Below, piece by piece: positions 54,960 through 64,000 of a stretch of 64,000 nucleotides of DNA. Numbering within the stretch: the first letter of the stretch is position 1; the number at the start of each line of letters is the position of its first letter. The notes below the pieces were generated by a model. The model saw nothing but the letters and a program-made list of their open reading frames with translations, was not told the origin of the DNA and searched no databases. This DNA is from Euglena gracilis. Lineage: Eukaryota; Euglenida; Euglenophyceae; Euglenales. Position numbers and translations under genes: made by a program. The stretch lies in contig CP154957.1 in assembly GCA_039621445.1 (NCBI GenBank), forward strand, positions 28,530,798 through 28,594,797. Direction: 5' to 3'.

Positions 54960-57900
54960 ATGAAGAATGAACTTCCAAGAAATTCAAACTGCCGGAAGAA
55001 CTTCAAAGAACTTCCAAGAGAGCAGCTGAAGTTGGGGAAGGTGCAGACACAGCGGCAGCTGCAAAAGCTGGAGCGGTGGGAGCAACACGACAGTCCGGGC
55101 CGTCACAACCCCCCCACCCACCACTACATCCAGGATTTCAAAATCACCCACTCAACATGGTAACAGCAGTAGACCATTGACAACTGCGGTCACGAAGGGA
55201 AGAAGACAGAAGGGGAGTACCATCTCAGGTCTAACAGATTCCCTCCTTTTTCTCTGTCCCGCCCTTCCAGGGAACAAAGCAAGGGCTATGGCAGCCTTTC
55301 AAGAAATATCAGAATTCCAAGGGGTTCAAGGTAGAATCATGGAGACCCCTTTAAAAATGGCCATGGCAGCCATCATTGGACAGGGCCTGGGGCACAGTTT
55401 CAAGGCTATGGCAGCCATCATCCAAGAGATCAGGGGGCCCAGATGCAAGGCTATGGCAGCCAGTATCCCATCCTGGAAAGATCCCATTGGGAAAGGGTAT
55501 GTCCAACTTTCCACCAAGCACCCTCAAAAACAAACCCCCCAGGGGCAACAAGCCAATGCCAACACAAGAGAAGTTCTGGAGAGAAGGCCAATGGAGGCCA
55601 GACAGGCCAGATGGCCCTGAAGGCCAATGGAGGCCACCAAGACCATCAACACCACATCAGCCCTTGGGGGGGAGGCCCAAGATTGGCTCAGACAGGGCCC
55701 CCCAGAAGGTAATCAGCCCAGGCCCCTCAGCCCTATGTGTACCTCCCCACTACAGACACAGACCTTCCCCCATCGTTCAAAAACAGCGGGAAAGCCTGTC
55801 TTTGGGAAGCTCTATGGCAGGGCCAGCTGTAGCCCCAGTGTTGGGGAAGCCAGAGGTGGGGCAGCCAGGGGGAAGGACCCCAGTGATGTGGCCTATGGAA
55901 TCCCCAGACACGTTACACCCAGGGGTGCCCCCTTACAGGGCCGTGCTGGCCAGCATTCCCCATTGGGTCAAAGCAAGAGCCAGAAGAGTGGTATGAAACC
56001 TGAAAAGGGAGGGAGTAATGGCAGATCTTCCCCTCCCCCCTCAGATGTCCTTAAAAGTTGATTTCAAATACCCCCAAGAAAAAATGACTGCCAGAAAATT
56101 CTGAGAGAATACAAATGTGCAGGGGCAACCAGGCAAATCCTCCCAGAGGAGGCAAAACATTTTGTCCCTCTTTTCATCATTTCCAAAAAGAGGGAGAAAA
56201 GACAAAGGAAATACTGATTTCAGATTGTCGACAGTTAAATCTCCATTTCACCCTCCATAAATTCATACTTGAACACACGGGAAACAACTCCCCGTACTTA
56301 AGAAAAGGTTGTTACTGTGAAAAAAAATAGATCTGAAAGATGCCTATTTTAACTTAAAGCTGCACAGCAGCCTGGAAAAAAACGTTTGCATGCAAGTGGG
56401 AGGGGGGGAAATATGACAATTTCAAGCTGCATGCTTTGGTATAAACAGCCTGCCACAAAAATGTATGACTCTCAAAGAGTCTGGGAAAGAAAATAGAGAA
56501 AGGAAGGAAAGGTAGTTTTAATCTACCTGGACGACATTTTGCTGTTAGCCCCCGGCAAAAACATAGCAGCCCAACATTTGGCAGAAATTAAAAAGGACCT
56601 TTTACTGGAAGGTTTCAGATTAAACCTCCCCAAATCCTGTCTGGAACCCACACAGGAAATAAAGCACTTGGGCCCGTGGATCAGTTTGAAAAAAGGCCAA
56701 CTGGAAATTCCTCAGGAAAAAGTAAATTCCTTAAGAAAGGAGCTAGGAAAAGTGCTCACAGCACAGAAAATGAAGTGCAGAAAACTCAGTTCTATGGTGA
56801 GGCAAGTCAGAAGCTATTTAGTCTCAATGCCATTTCTCAGAACTCTGACACATCAGCTTTTCAAAATGGTGGATATGCACACAAAGTGGGGTTTTTGACC
56901 ACACCCTAACCATTCCCCAGGGGGTCAAGGAACAAATTGTGTAATTAAAAGCATTTTTACAGCCAGGTGTTGGCAGGGCATTTCAATCCCAGGCATCTCA
57001 GGAACTGTTCTCAGAAAGCAGCACATGGCAGTGGGGGGGGGGGGGCTGTACAAAAACTCAGGCCAAAAGGTGCAAGGTTTTTGGAGCGACCTGCATGTCC
57101 TTCACATCAACCAAAAGGATTTGCTGTCGGCAGAGGAAACAGTAAAAGCTTTAGCAAAGCCCAAACAAACAATTGTCCTTCACGTCGACAGCCAGGTAGC
57201 TGTGAGCTTTTTAACAAAATGGGGAGGAAAAAAGCCCTACTTGAATTCCATCTTAAAACCCGTTCTGTACAATTGTCAAGAAAAGCAAATCAATTTGCAG
57301 GTGGTTCGGGTTCCCACCCAGGAGCAATTGGCAGACTCCCTGACCAGGGTGCAAAAAGACCCAGGGGATTATGCCCTAAGCCCACACGTTTTTCACCAGA
57401 TTCTGGAGTTTTTCAAAAAAGACATGAAACAGGGGTGGCGCCGGAGTGGGGGCTCTTTTCGAAATCCACACCCTTTCCGCCGCCCGACCCCGGGCCCCCT
57501 GTTTGGCTGGCTTCGGCTTCGCCTTGGGTTTTGCCTTTTCCTTGAGCTTTCCTTTCCCACCCATTGGCAGGAAACTTCGGTTCAACTTTTCAAACTTCAG
57601 CAAAAGCACAAAACTCACATCTCCAAATCCCCGGTCAGTCCCAGGATCCAGATATACGCCAGGGGGCCACGACCCATGGCCCCAGCAATCAACTCATGAG
57701 GTCTGAGTGTACAGAAAAAAACAAAAATACAATGTGCAGCGCGCGCATTATCTGGCGCAGCTTAATTCATCTGAAAGGCAGGGACATGTCCAATGCCACA
57801 GACATAACCACAGAGGTGGACATGTTTTGCACACCCAGCAACAAAAAAATCCGCAAGTTCATTTGTCGATTCCCCCACCAAGGAGCTTTGCCGGTGGATG

Positions 57901-58208
57901 CCTTGAAGGAAGATTTAAGGGGCCTCACCCCTGTTTATGCAAACCCTCCCTGGACCGTCATTCCCCAGTCAATTCAGAGATTAATGTTAAACCCAGACCT
58001 AATTTGTCTGTTGATCGTAACCCACTGGGATTCGACATCATGGTGGTGCCAATTAATGGCAAGCAGGCAGCCGGGCAGCAAAGTTTTGCTGGTATCCCCC
58101 CAGTGGGGTCTGTACACCAACTGCTGGGGGGGGGGGGAGATGCCCCCCAAGGTGGAATTTGGCCTGCTTGATTGTGTCAGGCAAATAGTACAATCCCAGG
58201 AAGTTTAG
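54960..58208 (+). pseudogene. D4 gag-pol relic
   Basis: The start MKNELPRNSNCRKNF matches D2. A Gln/Pro/Gly-rich gag-like region spans about 55,000-56,060 in several frames. Reverse transcriptase pieces: about 56,218-56,260 (SDCRQLN-type), 56,335 (DLKDAYFNLKL), then YLDDILLLAP at about 56,524. RNase H runs about 56,990-57,380 with NQKDLLSAEETV, LHVDSQVAVSFL and LADSLTR, but its first Asp region is altered (ESSTWQWGG and a G-run frameshift). The methyltransferase-like end resumes at 57,812 (VDMFCTPSNKK, VYANPPWTVIP) after the 380-bp insertion. Multiple stops and frameshifts rule out function. This copy preserves the segment deleted in D2. Confidence 0.75.
57426..57805. mobile_element. 380-bp insertion in D4 with GACAT duplication
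   Basis: Compared with D2, the sequence between RNase H and VDMFCTPSNKK is interrupted. GACAT occurs at 57,421-57,425 and again at 57,801-57,805, consistent with a 5-bp target duplication. Its right ~75 bp is related to 50,953-51,036. It does not carry the Element 1 TIRs. A frame across it (HPFRRPTPGPLFGWLRLRLG) is probably incidental. Confidence 0.55.
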
Positions 58209-58864
58209 ATGTCCAGTATCGACACTTACAAAAAAAATATGGGAAACGTTCAAAGATACGACTCAGCCTACAGGACATTAGTGGGCCAATTGTTGCACAA
58301 AGGAGTGCCCCTGCAGGACTGCACAGTGTACAAGATGGCCGAGGACATCCTTGATCTTGCTGTTCACAGCCTCAACTTTGCAATAAATGCATATGCAGCA
58401 GATTTGTTATTCCCAGGGTTCATTGCGTTTTTCCTCTCTTTTGGCTCCATTGAAAAGAAAATGAAGTGCCAATGTCTGCAGGTATGCCCATTTTTGGGAC
58501 CTGACTGAATTTCTAGAGAACATCATTAGAAATTCAAAACCCCTCTCAGAACTGTTTGTGAAAGAGCTCAGAAACAGGTTCATCATTTGTTGGAGGCTGT
58601 TGGCCATCCAAAGGGGTTTAACCTTGCCAGAACCCAGCGAAAAGTAAGTTTCGCGGAGAAAATTTTTTCATTTTGTTGCAAATGAAAGGGTGGCAGTACC
58701 CAAGGTGGGAGAAGATTTTGAATTTGCCACACAGCCCCCTCATAATCCCCTGGCATTTATTGAAAGAGCATGTGGAAAGGACAGCCCACATGGTTAGGCA
58801 AAAAAATAATTTGTTATGATCTTTGGATGGTAAAAGACTTTTGACATCAGACAAAGTGAATTTC
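58209..58864 (+). pseudogene. D4 tyrosine recombinase, first part
   Basis: Starts MSSIDTYKKNMGNVQRYDS as in D2, keeps LLFPGFIAFF in place of LLLPGFGSLRF (core changed), then shifts frame near 58,430 and again near 58,605. Further homology (RFIICWRLLAIQRGLTLPE, EDFEFATQPPHN-type region) continues to TSDKVNF. It is interrupted at about 58,864 by 2.5 kb of other DNA; the catalytic end lies at 61,378-61,560. Confidence 0.7.
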
Positions 58865-58865
58865 C

Positions 58866-61377
58866 TCTGTTCCCGCCCGTGGACACCCGAATTGTTTCAA
58901 AACGGCTTTTCGGCTTTTAAGCCGTAGCGAGCGGCGAAAAAGCCGTGAAAAACGGCGAGAAAGCCGTGCCGAACGGCGGAAATGCCGTTTCTCCGGGTGC
59001 TTGTGGCAGAAAAGCCGTTTCGCCGGAAACATGGAGCAGAAGCCTGCTCTCCGTTTGTTCGTAGGCTCAAAAGGTCTTTGTGCTTCGCCCTCGGTGTCCC
59101 TTCCTTCCTTGGCGGTTTTCCTCGAGGGAGTGCGACTCTTCCCCGGCAGCCGCCGCAAACAAAAACCCACCAATTTTCTTTGCTGTGGCCTTTTTTTGCG
59201 ACCTGTTGTTTCTCGTTTGATCCGCGAGCATATTTACCAACGGAAATTGCCCCTCAACTAACAAGAAAAAGCAACTCACAACGCAAACTGTTCTTGACAA
59301 AAGTGCGGGAGCCTCCGCCGCTTTGTTCTGAAATGAGTGCCGTATAAGCTCTTGAAAAGCAGCATATATTGGGTGCCTGCAGGCCGAATTGCACCATTTC
59401 TGGTTCAGCTCTCGGACAAGAAAAAAAACTCCTCTGCCCGCCCCCCCCTTGTCGTACGTACGACCGGGTTCCTGCAACCTGTGACCGGCGGGGGGTGGTC
59501 GTAAATGAGGGGTGGACGACAGGGGGGGGGGTATGAAAAAGAGGGTCCAGAATGAGGGGGCTCGCAACCATAATGGACAGAACAAAACATGCATTGCACA
59601 CACATGGTGGCCATCCGGTCACGATGGCCATCCTGGGTTTGATGGCCATCATGGGTCAGGATGGGCATCATGGGGTCATGATGGCCATCGTGGGTCATGA
59701 TGGCCATCATGGGTCCAGAAGGACAACAGGACAACCATGGACAGAAAAATGGCCTGAAAATGCTTCACTTTTTCGCAGCAATCTGGCTTGATGGGGAAAA
59801 ACTGTTTTTTAAGGCCGTTTTATTTCTGGGATACAGCTGTTTTTTTTTGGAACCAGCATCCACAAAAACCTGTGTTTGGTGCATTTTTCAAAGCCCCAAG
59901 AGCACAACCGTGGACAGCAAAATGCCCCTAAAATGCTTTATTTGTTCACTTTTTGGAAGAAGCATCAATCTGGGCATCAGTCTGGCTCGATGGGCCAAAA
60001 AAAAAAACCTGGGGGAGGGCTGGCCGAATTGCCAGATTTGCCAAAAAAAGCTTTCAGTGGCTGGTTTTGGGGGTGGCTGGGAAAGAAATGCAACCTGCCC
60101 CCCCCCCCCTCAAGGATAGGGTCCCGGCAGAGAACCCCTTCTGCCCATGAACACCAAAAAACAAATAAAAAGGTCAACAACCAGCCTGGTTGCAAAGACC
60201 TTCCAACTGCGCTCCCCAATTCCTCATACTTTCTGCTGCGATGAGCATGACGGCCTTGTGCTCACTTGCTGCTTCCTCTCGTGCGTCTGCTGCTGGTGGT
60301 GCTCCTGCTGCTGCCCCATGTGTGACTCCCATCAGTGCTGCTACTTGTAGATCTCGATCTTCTTGACTGGGATCGACGACGTTTATGGTGTTGTAAATGT
60401 GGGCTGCAGGCAGCTTCTGATTGGCTGGCTGGGAGAAATAATTTATGAGAGCAGGATGAGGGATTTATTTCAGAGGGAAATTAAATCACGAAGGGGTGGA
60501 CGGGGGGGGGTGCAAAAAAAACATTGCAATTGGGCAGGTCAAAAAATACACTGCAAGAAAAGACTGCAGAAAACTGCACATTCGCAAACACAGACACTGA
60601 AAACTACTTTGAAATGTGGATATGGATGTGACTATGGAGTTCATCCAAAAAATCCATAAAATCCAAATATTTCCCAAAAAATTAAAACAACAAAAACCAA
60701 CAAAAGAATACCGTGTGTGCGGCTTGCGTGCAGATATTCCACAAAAAAGCAGCACAAAAAATTCTAAAAAACTATCTCAAAAAAAAAAATCATTTGATGA
60801 TGCCCCCAGTGTCCCTTGGGATACTTCACTGCTTGGTGTGTGCTGTGAAACTTCACTCCCCACATCCATCACCACTGCCGGACGTTGAGGAGTGGCTGGG
60901 GCTGGGGGACCCATGCAGGCTGCAATGGCTGTGCCCCTGACACGATCCCCATCACGGCGTATGAGCGCTGTTGTATATAAATATTATAAATATTTAGAAA
61001 TCTCAATGCAAAATGAATCAACAGTACACACACATATATGTAAATTAATATTTAAAGTTATATGTGGTTCGTATATATATGTATATATATATATCTGTGT
61101 GTGTGTGTGTGTGTCTGTGTGTGTATACATATATATGATTGGACAACCCACCATGTTTGGCTGGCAAATTGATAACGGCTGGCAAACTAGCGTGGCCAAA
61201 TCTCCACCCTTGGCCGGCGAACCTGGTGGTTTGGCCAGTTTTGCCTGCCAATGGGGTGACCTAGCCAAACCAGACAGGTCTGCCAGTTACGAGGGAAAGC
61301 CAACCGAGCAGGTTTTTAGGCCCAAAAAGAGGAGTAGCCAAACCTCCAGTTCTGCCGGGGGCGTCTGACCTGAATGG
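58866..61377. mobile_element. 2.5-kb composite insertion in the D4 recombinase
   Basis: Contents: 58,880-58,990, GCCGTTTCGGCGGAAA-type short inverted units (GGCGAAAAAGCCGTGAAAAAC); 59,065-59,150, a DIRS terminal-repeat fragment (CTTTGTGCTTCGCCCTCGG); 59,449-59,530, a unit shared with 29,230-29,435; 59,625-59,715, an ~18-bp tandem array (ATGGCCATCATGGGTC); 60,240-60,890, weak coding-like stretches; 61,050-61,140, TA/TG microsatellite; 61,140-61,360, repeats of TTGGC(T/C)(G/A)GC. Border duplications could not be defined. Confidence 0.55.
60616..60888 (+). CDS. Coding-like fragment in the D4 insertion
   Basis: I do not recognise it. The plus frame starts MDMDVTMEFIQKIHKIQIF, continues KEYRVCGLRADIPQKSS and a Lys/Ser-rich segment (STKNSKKLSQKKKSFDD), then PSVPWDTSLLGVCCETSL. 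The basic, Ser-rich middle could be a nuclear linker, but A-rich DNA gives Lys-rich frames by chance. An overlapping upstream frame (60,363-60,659) contains KCGYGCDYG and other Cys residues. Either may be an exon remnant; evidence is weak. Confidence 0.18.
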   Translation: MDMDVTMEFIQKIHKIQIFPKKLKQQKPTKEYRVCGLRADIPQKSSTKNSKKLSQKKKSFDDAPSVPWDTSLLGVCCETSLPTSITTAGR

Positions 61378-61660
61378 ATCCAAATAGATTCTTCAGGACG
61401 GGGGTGTGTACAACACCCACTGGAAACCCCACAGCACCAGAGGGGCTGGAGTTTTATGGTGAAAAAATTCTGGTTTGCAGGTGGAGGAAGTCCAGCAACT
61501 AGGACAAGGGGAAATTTTTTGGGCCTTCCAAGCTCATTATTTGAGGCTGGGTGTCGTATCAAAAAATCTAAAGATTATGGCCCAAACGGGGGTTCACAGT
61601 ACCTCGCCATCTCGCAGTGCGGAGCCCGAACGGTCTCGGAATCCCACGACACAGGAAGGT
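61378..61660 (+). pseudogene. D4 tyrosine recombinase, catalytic end
   Basis: Homologous to 45,889-46,150 of D2: ILQDGGVYNTHWKPHSTRGAGVLW with the His-x-x-Arg pair, then a stop (TGA) in place of a Trp codon, a frameshift, and WAFQAHYLRLGVVSK with the catalytic Tyr. It continues into the terminal repeat (SPSRSAEPERS). It completes the gene begun at 58,209. Confidence 0.7.
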
Positions 61661-61663
61661 GTA

Positions 61664-62003
61664 GGATACAGGGTGGATACTTGCCTGAAAACACACCTCA
61701 CCTTTCCCCACCACCTGTGCCATGGCCCCCAAGGCAAGCAACCTGGTAAAGCCTTTTTCAATCTCAGATGGCAATCTGTCAAACTTGAACCTTGAAATTG
61801 ACTTTTCCAAAACCCTTCCAGACTTCCCAACACAGCAATCCAAGAACTTGCCAGATACAACTGCTGCAAAGTGATGTATTGTTCGCCATACTACTGTTAA
61901 ATAGTACAAAGTAGAATTTCACTGGTAGGAATCTCTTTTCTTGCAATGCCTAATTTAAGATTGCAATTACAGATTCTGGACTCTTTTGCTCTCCGCTCTC
62001 AAA
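61664..62003 (-). other. Intron-less homologue of the insert in D3
   Basis: Lies inside the D4 terminal repeat: GGAAGGTGTAG before and GGGGGAGGAAGGGACCAAG after it are adjacent in D2. Reading on the minus strand, VVWRTIHHFAAVV, GKFLDCCVGKSGR, SRFKFDRLPSEIEKGF and TRLLALGAMAQVVGKGEVCF form one frame, without the ~235-bp GT...AG segment present at about 49,090-49,330. Looks like a spliced copy, or simply a deletion allele, of the same unidentified sequence. Confidence 0.45.
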
Positions 62004-62124
62004 GGGGGAGGAAGGGACCAAGAGGGCAAAGCACAAGAAGATGGTGAGTCCAACCCAGCCGCCCATAAATGCAGCAGGAAAAGAAAGAAATACAGCCAGG
62101 GGGCCCCCAGCCAAACAGCCCCGC

Positions 62125-64000
62125 CTCCTCGGGCTCGGCACTTTGCCCTTGTGAGGACATACATTGCTCGCTGGTGGTGTTGTTCGGATTGTTCCTTGTG
62201 CGTTGGGTTAGGCGGTCTTGCTTAGTGCCTTTTTTCGCCGGAGTTTGCTGATTCCAAATTTGCCCTTCTACACCCAGAAGAAAGGAACATCACATACCTC
62301 ATCATTTGAGAGCAGAAGAAGAAAATCAATCAATTAAAATTAACCAGAAAGTCACGCTCGTGCAGCACTTGACATCGAAAGTTGTTGAATTTTTTGAAGG
62401 AATTCCATGAAAGATGCAACTTCAAAGACGCAGAGCGCTGGAGACTTTCAAGAGGGAGCAGCAGTAGCAGCTGGACAACCTGACGACGCGGGTCGACTGT
62501 GGCGAACCGTGTGTGCCCCTCCCCCAAAAAATTATCCCAAAAGAGGTTTCCACAATTCAAACTCCCAAAAGTGATGGCCACGGACCCTGGCAGACAGTGG
62601 TCAGAAGACCCCGCGAGGGGCAGAAGCAACAACCAGCACGCCATTGGAGCTAGGACCTTGGGGGCAGCATTCCACAACACAATTTACATCAAAGCGGGGT
62701 TACGGCAGCCAAAAACAGCACAGGCCATGAAGGCAACAAAGGCCATGGCGGCACAAACGGCCATGAAAGCACCTGCATTTACAAAAGTCGCTGGAACAAA
62801 GGCCAAGGACGCCCCCAGCACCAAGGCCCCACAGGACATGGCAGGGGCAGACAAGGTCAAACACAACATCCCCACCATTTCTCAATCACAACACCCCTCA
62901 GGGGTCAGGGGTGGGGTCCCAAGAACCCCTCAAGATTTTAAATGAGCATGGCGACCCAGAAACCAATCAGGCCTTTGGGGCCTTTCAACTTATCATCAAG
63001 GCCATTGGGGACATAAATGTCTACAAGAAGATCAAAAAATACAGCAAGACCACAGGAGGGTCTTTCACAGGCCCCCCAGAAGCTAAGTGGCAGCCCTGCA
63101 AGGGTTTTGTATTAAAATTGCAGCTCCCCGCCAAGCCCCAGAAGGAAGATGGCCCCCCAAGAGCCAGCCAGGAGGAACAGGAAGGGGGAGACTCCCCACC
63201 AGCATTTATTCCTGCTCGATCAACAAGGGGGGGACCCAAAGAGGCCCCCCTATTGTATGGCTACAAACCACGTCAACATCAAGAAGGCCAGATAGGCAAA
63301 TTAGGGGCATTAAGCCCTATGGTATGGAAACCACCAACAAGATCCTCCAGAGAGAGTGTGAGCAGAGAGGGAGAGAATGCATGCACAACCCCCAGGAACT
63401 CTTTTTTCCAAGGTTTTAAGCCCTAGGGGCTCTAGGGGCTGTGAAATGTCCAAAACCCCCCACCCAGCCACCAGAAAATAATCCAGTTGGGAAAATGCAT
63501 TCCATGGAGGAAAAATGGGGAGACCCCCCTGTAACAGAGACTTGAAAAGTCTAAAATGGTGGGCAAAAAATGCCCCCCAGCGACATGTCAATTGATCAAA
63601 TGGATTTCAACCCCTCTGGGTAAGTCCCTAAAATTGTCCACCCACCCAAAACCCAGAGCCAACTTGGACCTGAACCAGGCGGAAAAAAATCTGCTGGATT
63701 ACTAAAAAAATGGGTCAGTGTAACGAGTTTGGGATTCAGAAACCCAGCATTTGATGCCATGGTTTTCAATTTCAAAACCTGAAGGAGGAACAACCAAACG
63801 GAGAATGATCAGCGACTGCAGAGAAATAAATCAGCAGTCTCAAATAAAACCTTTCAAGCTGGATCATATCCAACACAATTTTCCAGTTTTGGAAAAATGC
63901 CACTGGGCAGCAAATGCGAAGGATGCCTATTTTCATATTCCATTAAGTCCAGGCCTAGGCCATTTTTAAGGCATCAGGTAGGGGGGCAGATCTGGGAATT
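62125..64000 (+). mobile_element. DIRS-like retrotransposon D5 (subfamily I), 5' part, runs off the window
   Basis: Terminal repeat at 62,125-62,255 (GCACTTTGCCCTTGTGAGG, GCTTAGTGCC, CGCCGGAGTTTGCTG) in the orientation opposite to D1. The gag-like start is near 62,400 (ATGAAAGATGCAAC as in D1). The frame is broken: about 62,571-62,945, 62,911-63,426 and later pieces. 63,751-63,969 encodes MISDCREINQQ and the start of motif A (AKDAYFHIPL) with the first Asp region damaged (WAANAKDAYF). The rest lies beyond 64,000. Confidence 0.75.
62499..63969 (+). pseudogene. D5 gag-pol relic, partial
   Basis: Parallel to the D1 polyprotein: MATDPGRQWSEDPARGRSN, then Ala/Lys/Thr-rich sequence (KAMAAQTAMKAPAFTKVAG), Gln/Pro-rich gag-like sequence with SREGENACT, and the reverse transcriptase N-terminal part (WFSISKPEGGTT, MISDCREINQQ, DHIQHNFPVLEK). 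Stops and frame changes occur at about 62,943, 63,426 and 63,700, and again at the TAA near 63,967, so no full polyprotein can be made. Subfamily I identity is clear from near-identical codons along the alignable blocks. Confidence 0.75.

Larger units (their letters stand above)
54590..62120 (+). mobile_element. DIRS-like retrotransposon D4 (subfamily II) with nested insertions
   Basis: 5' leader at 54,594-54,790 (GCTCCGCACTGCGAGATGGTG as in D2), gag-like start at 54,960, decayed gag-pol to 58,208, recombinase from 58,209 to about 58,864. The recombinase resumes at about 61,378 (ATTCTTCAGGACGG corresponds to ATTCTGCAAGAGGG at 45,891 in D2). The separated halves fit together almost exactly, so 58,866-61,377 is an insertion rather than the end of one element and start of another. 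Two smaller insertions lie at 57,426-57,805 and 61,664-62,003. Confidence 0.7.

Noticed and set aside
59552-59791. His/Met/Asp-rich frame near 59.6 kb
   Set aside because: It is the translation of an 18-bp satellite (ATGGCCATCATGGGTC).
1-64000. Search for rRNA, tRNA, telomere repeats and bacterial operons
   Set aside because: None could be identified by eye. The single tRNA-like A box near 51,000 lacks a B box and cloverleaf, so no tRNA gene is reported.

Overview
The window looks like repeat-rich nuclear DNA of a eukaryote, probably an alga or other protist. The evidence is GT-AG introns in every multi-exon gene that can be modelled, tyrosine-recombinase (DIRS-like) retrotransposons, several inverted-repeat DNA elements nested in each other, long C/G homopolymer runs, and no bacterial operons, rRNA or tRNA genes. 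The species cannot be named from the sequence. No clear housekeeping gene is present. Almost everything that can be read is mobile DNA or its debris.

Layout. 1-6.0 kb: GC-rich palindromes, tandem repeats and an inverted-repeat element (563-2766). 4.6-6.1, 11.9-13.0 and 25.3-26.3 kb: three copies of one ~1.0-1.4 kb repeat family with GCTGAGCTCTT/AAGAGCTCAGC ends. 6.4-10.8 kb: a multi-exon, plus-strand, transposase-like gene. 13,842-24,930: an 11,089-bp DNA transposon (Element 1) with 26-bp terminal inverted repeats (TIRs) and a 5-bp target duplication. It carries two minus-strand genes: a seven-exon gene for a 1,003-residue ParB-like protein, and a two-exon gene for an 839-residue protein that may be its transposase. 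26.3-34.2 kb: degenerate intergenic repeats. 34,177-37,137: Element 2, a 2,961-bp internally rearranged relative of Element 1 with the same TIRs and its own 5-bp duplication. 37.3-37.6 kb: a small foldback element at a TA site. 38.2-64.0 kb: a pile-up of DIRS-like retrotransposons of two subfamilies, in both orientations, with deletions, duplications and nested insertions, interrupted at 50.4-54.6 kb by tandem repeats and unplaced coding-like fragments.

The most striking system is Element 1. About 22 copies of a near-palindromic motif (core GCGCAATTGCGC, typically with one TTGCGCAAAT arm and one GCGCGCA arm) lie in its introns, flanks and subterminal regions and never in its exons. About 19 more are packed into Element 2, and I saw none elsewhere in the window. 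A ParB/sulfiredoxin-fold-like protein encoded beside an array of short palindromes suggests, by inference, a protein-site pair comparable to bacterial ParB-parS, here carried by a eukaryotic transposon. The two gene models close exactly in frame (3,012 and 2,520 nt), which supports them. I do not recognise a named transposon superfamily with this combination of 5-bp duplication, TIR sequence and protein pair.

The DIRS-like elements show the expected order of parts: gag-like region, reverse transcriptase (YLDD), RNase H, DNA methyltransferase-like NPPW domain, overlapping tyrosine recombinase, and split inverted terminal repeats. The best pol frame is on the minus strand at 39,817-42,834. The best recombinase frame is on the plus strand, starting at 45,226.
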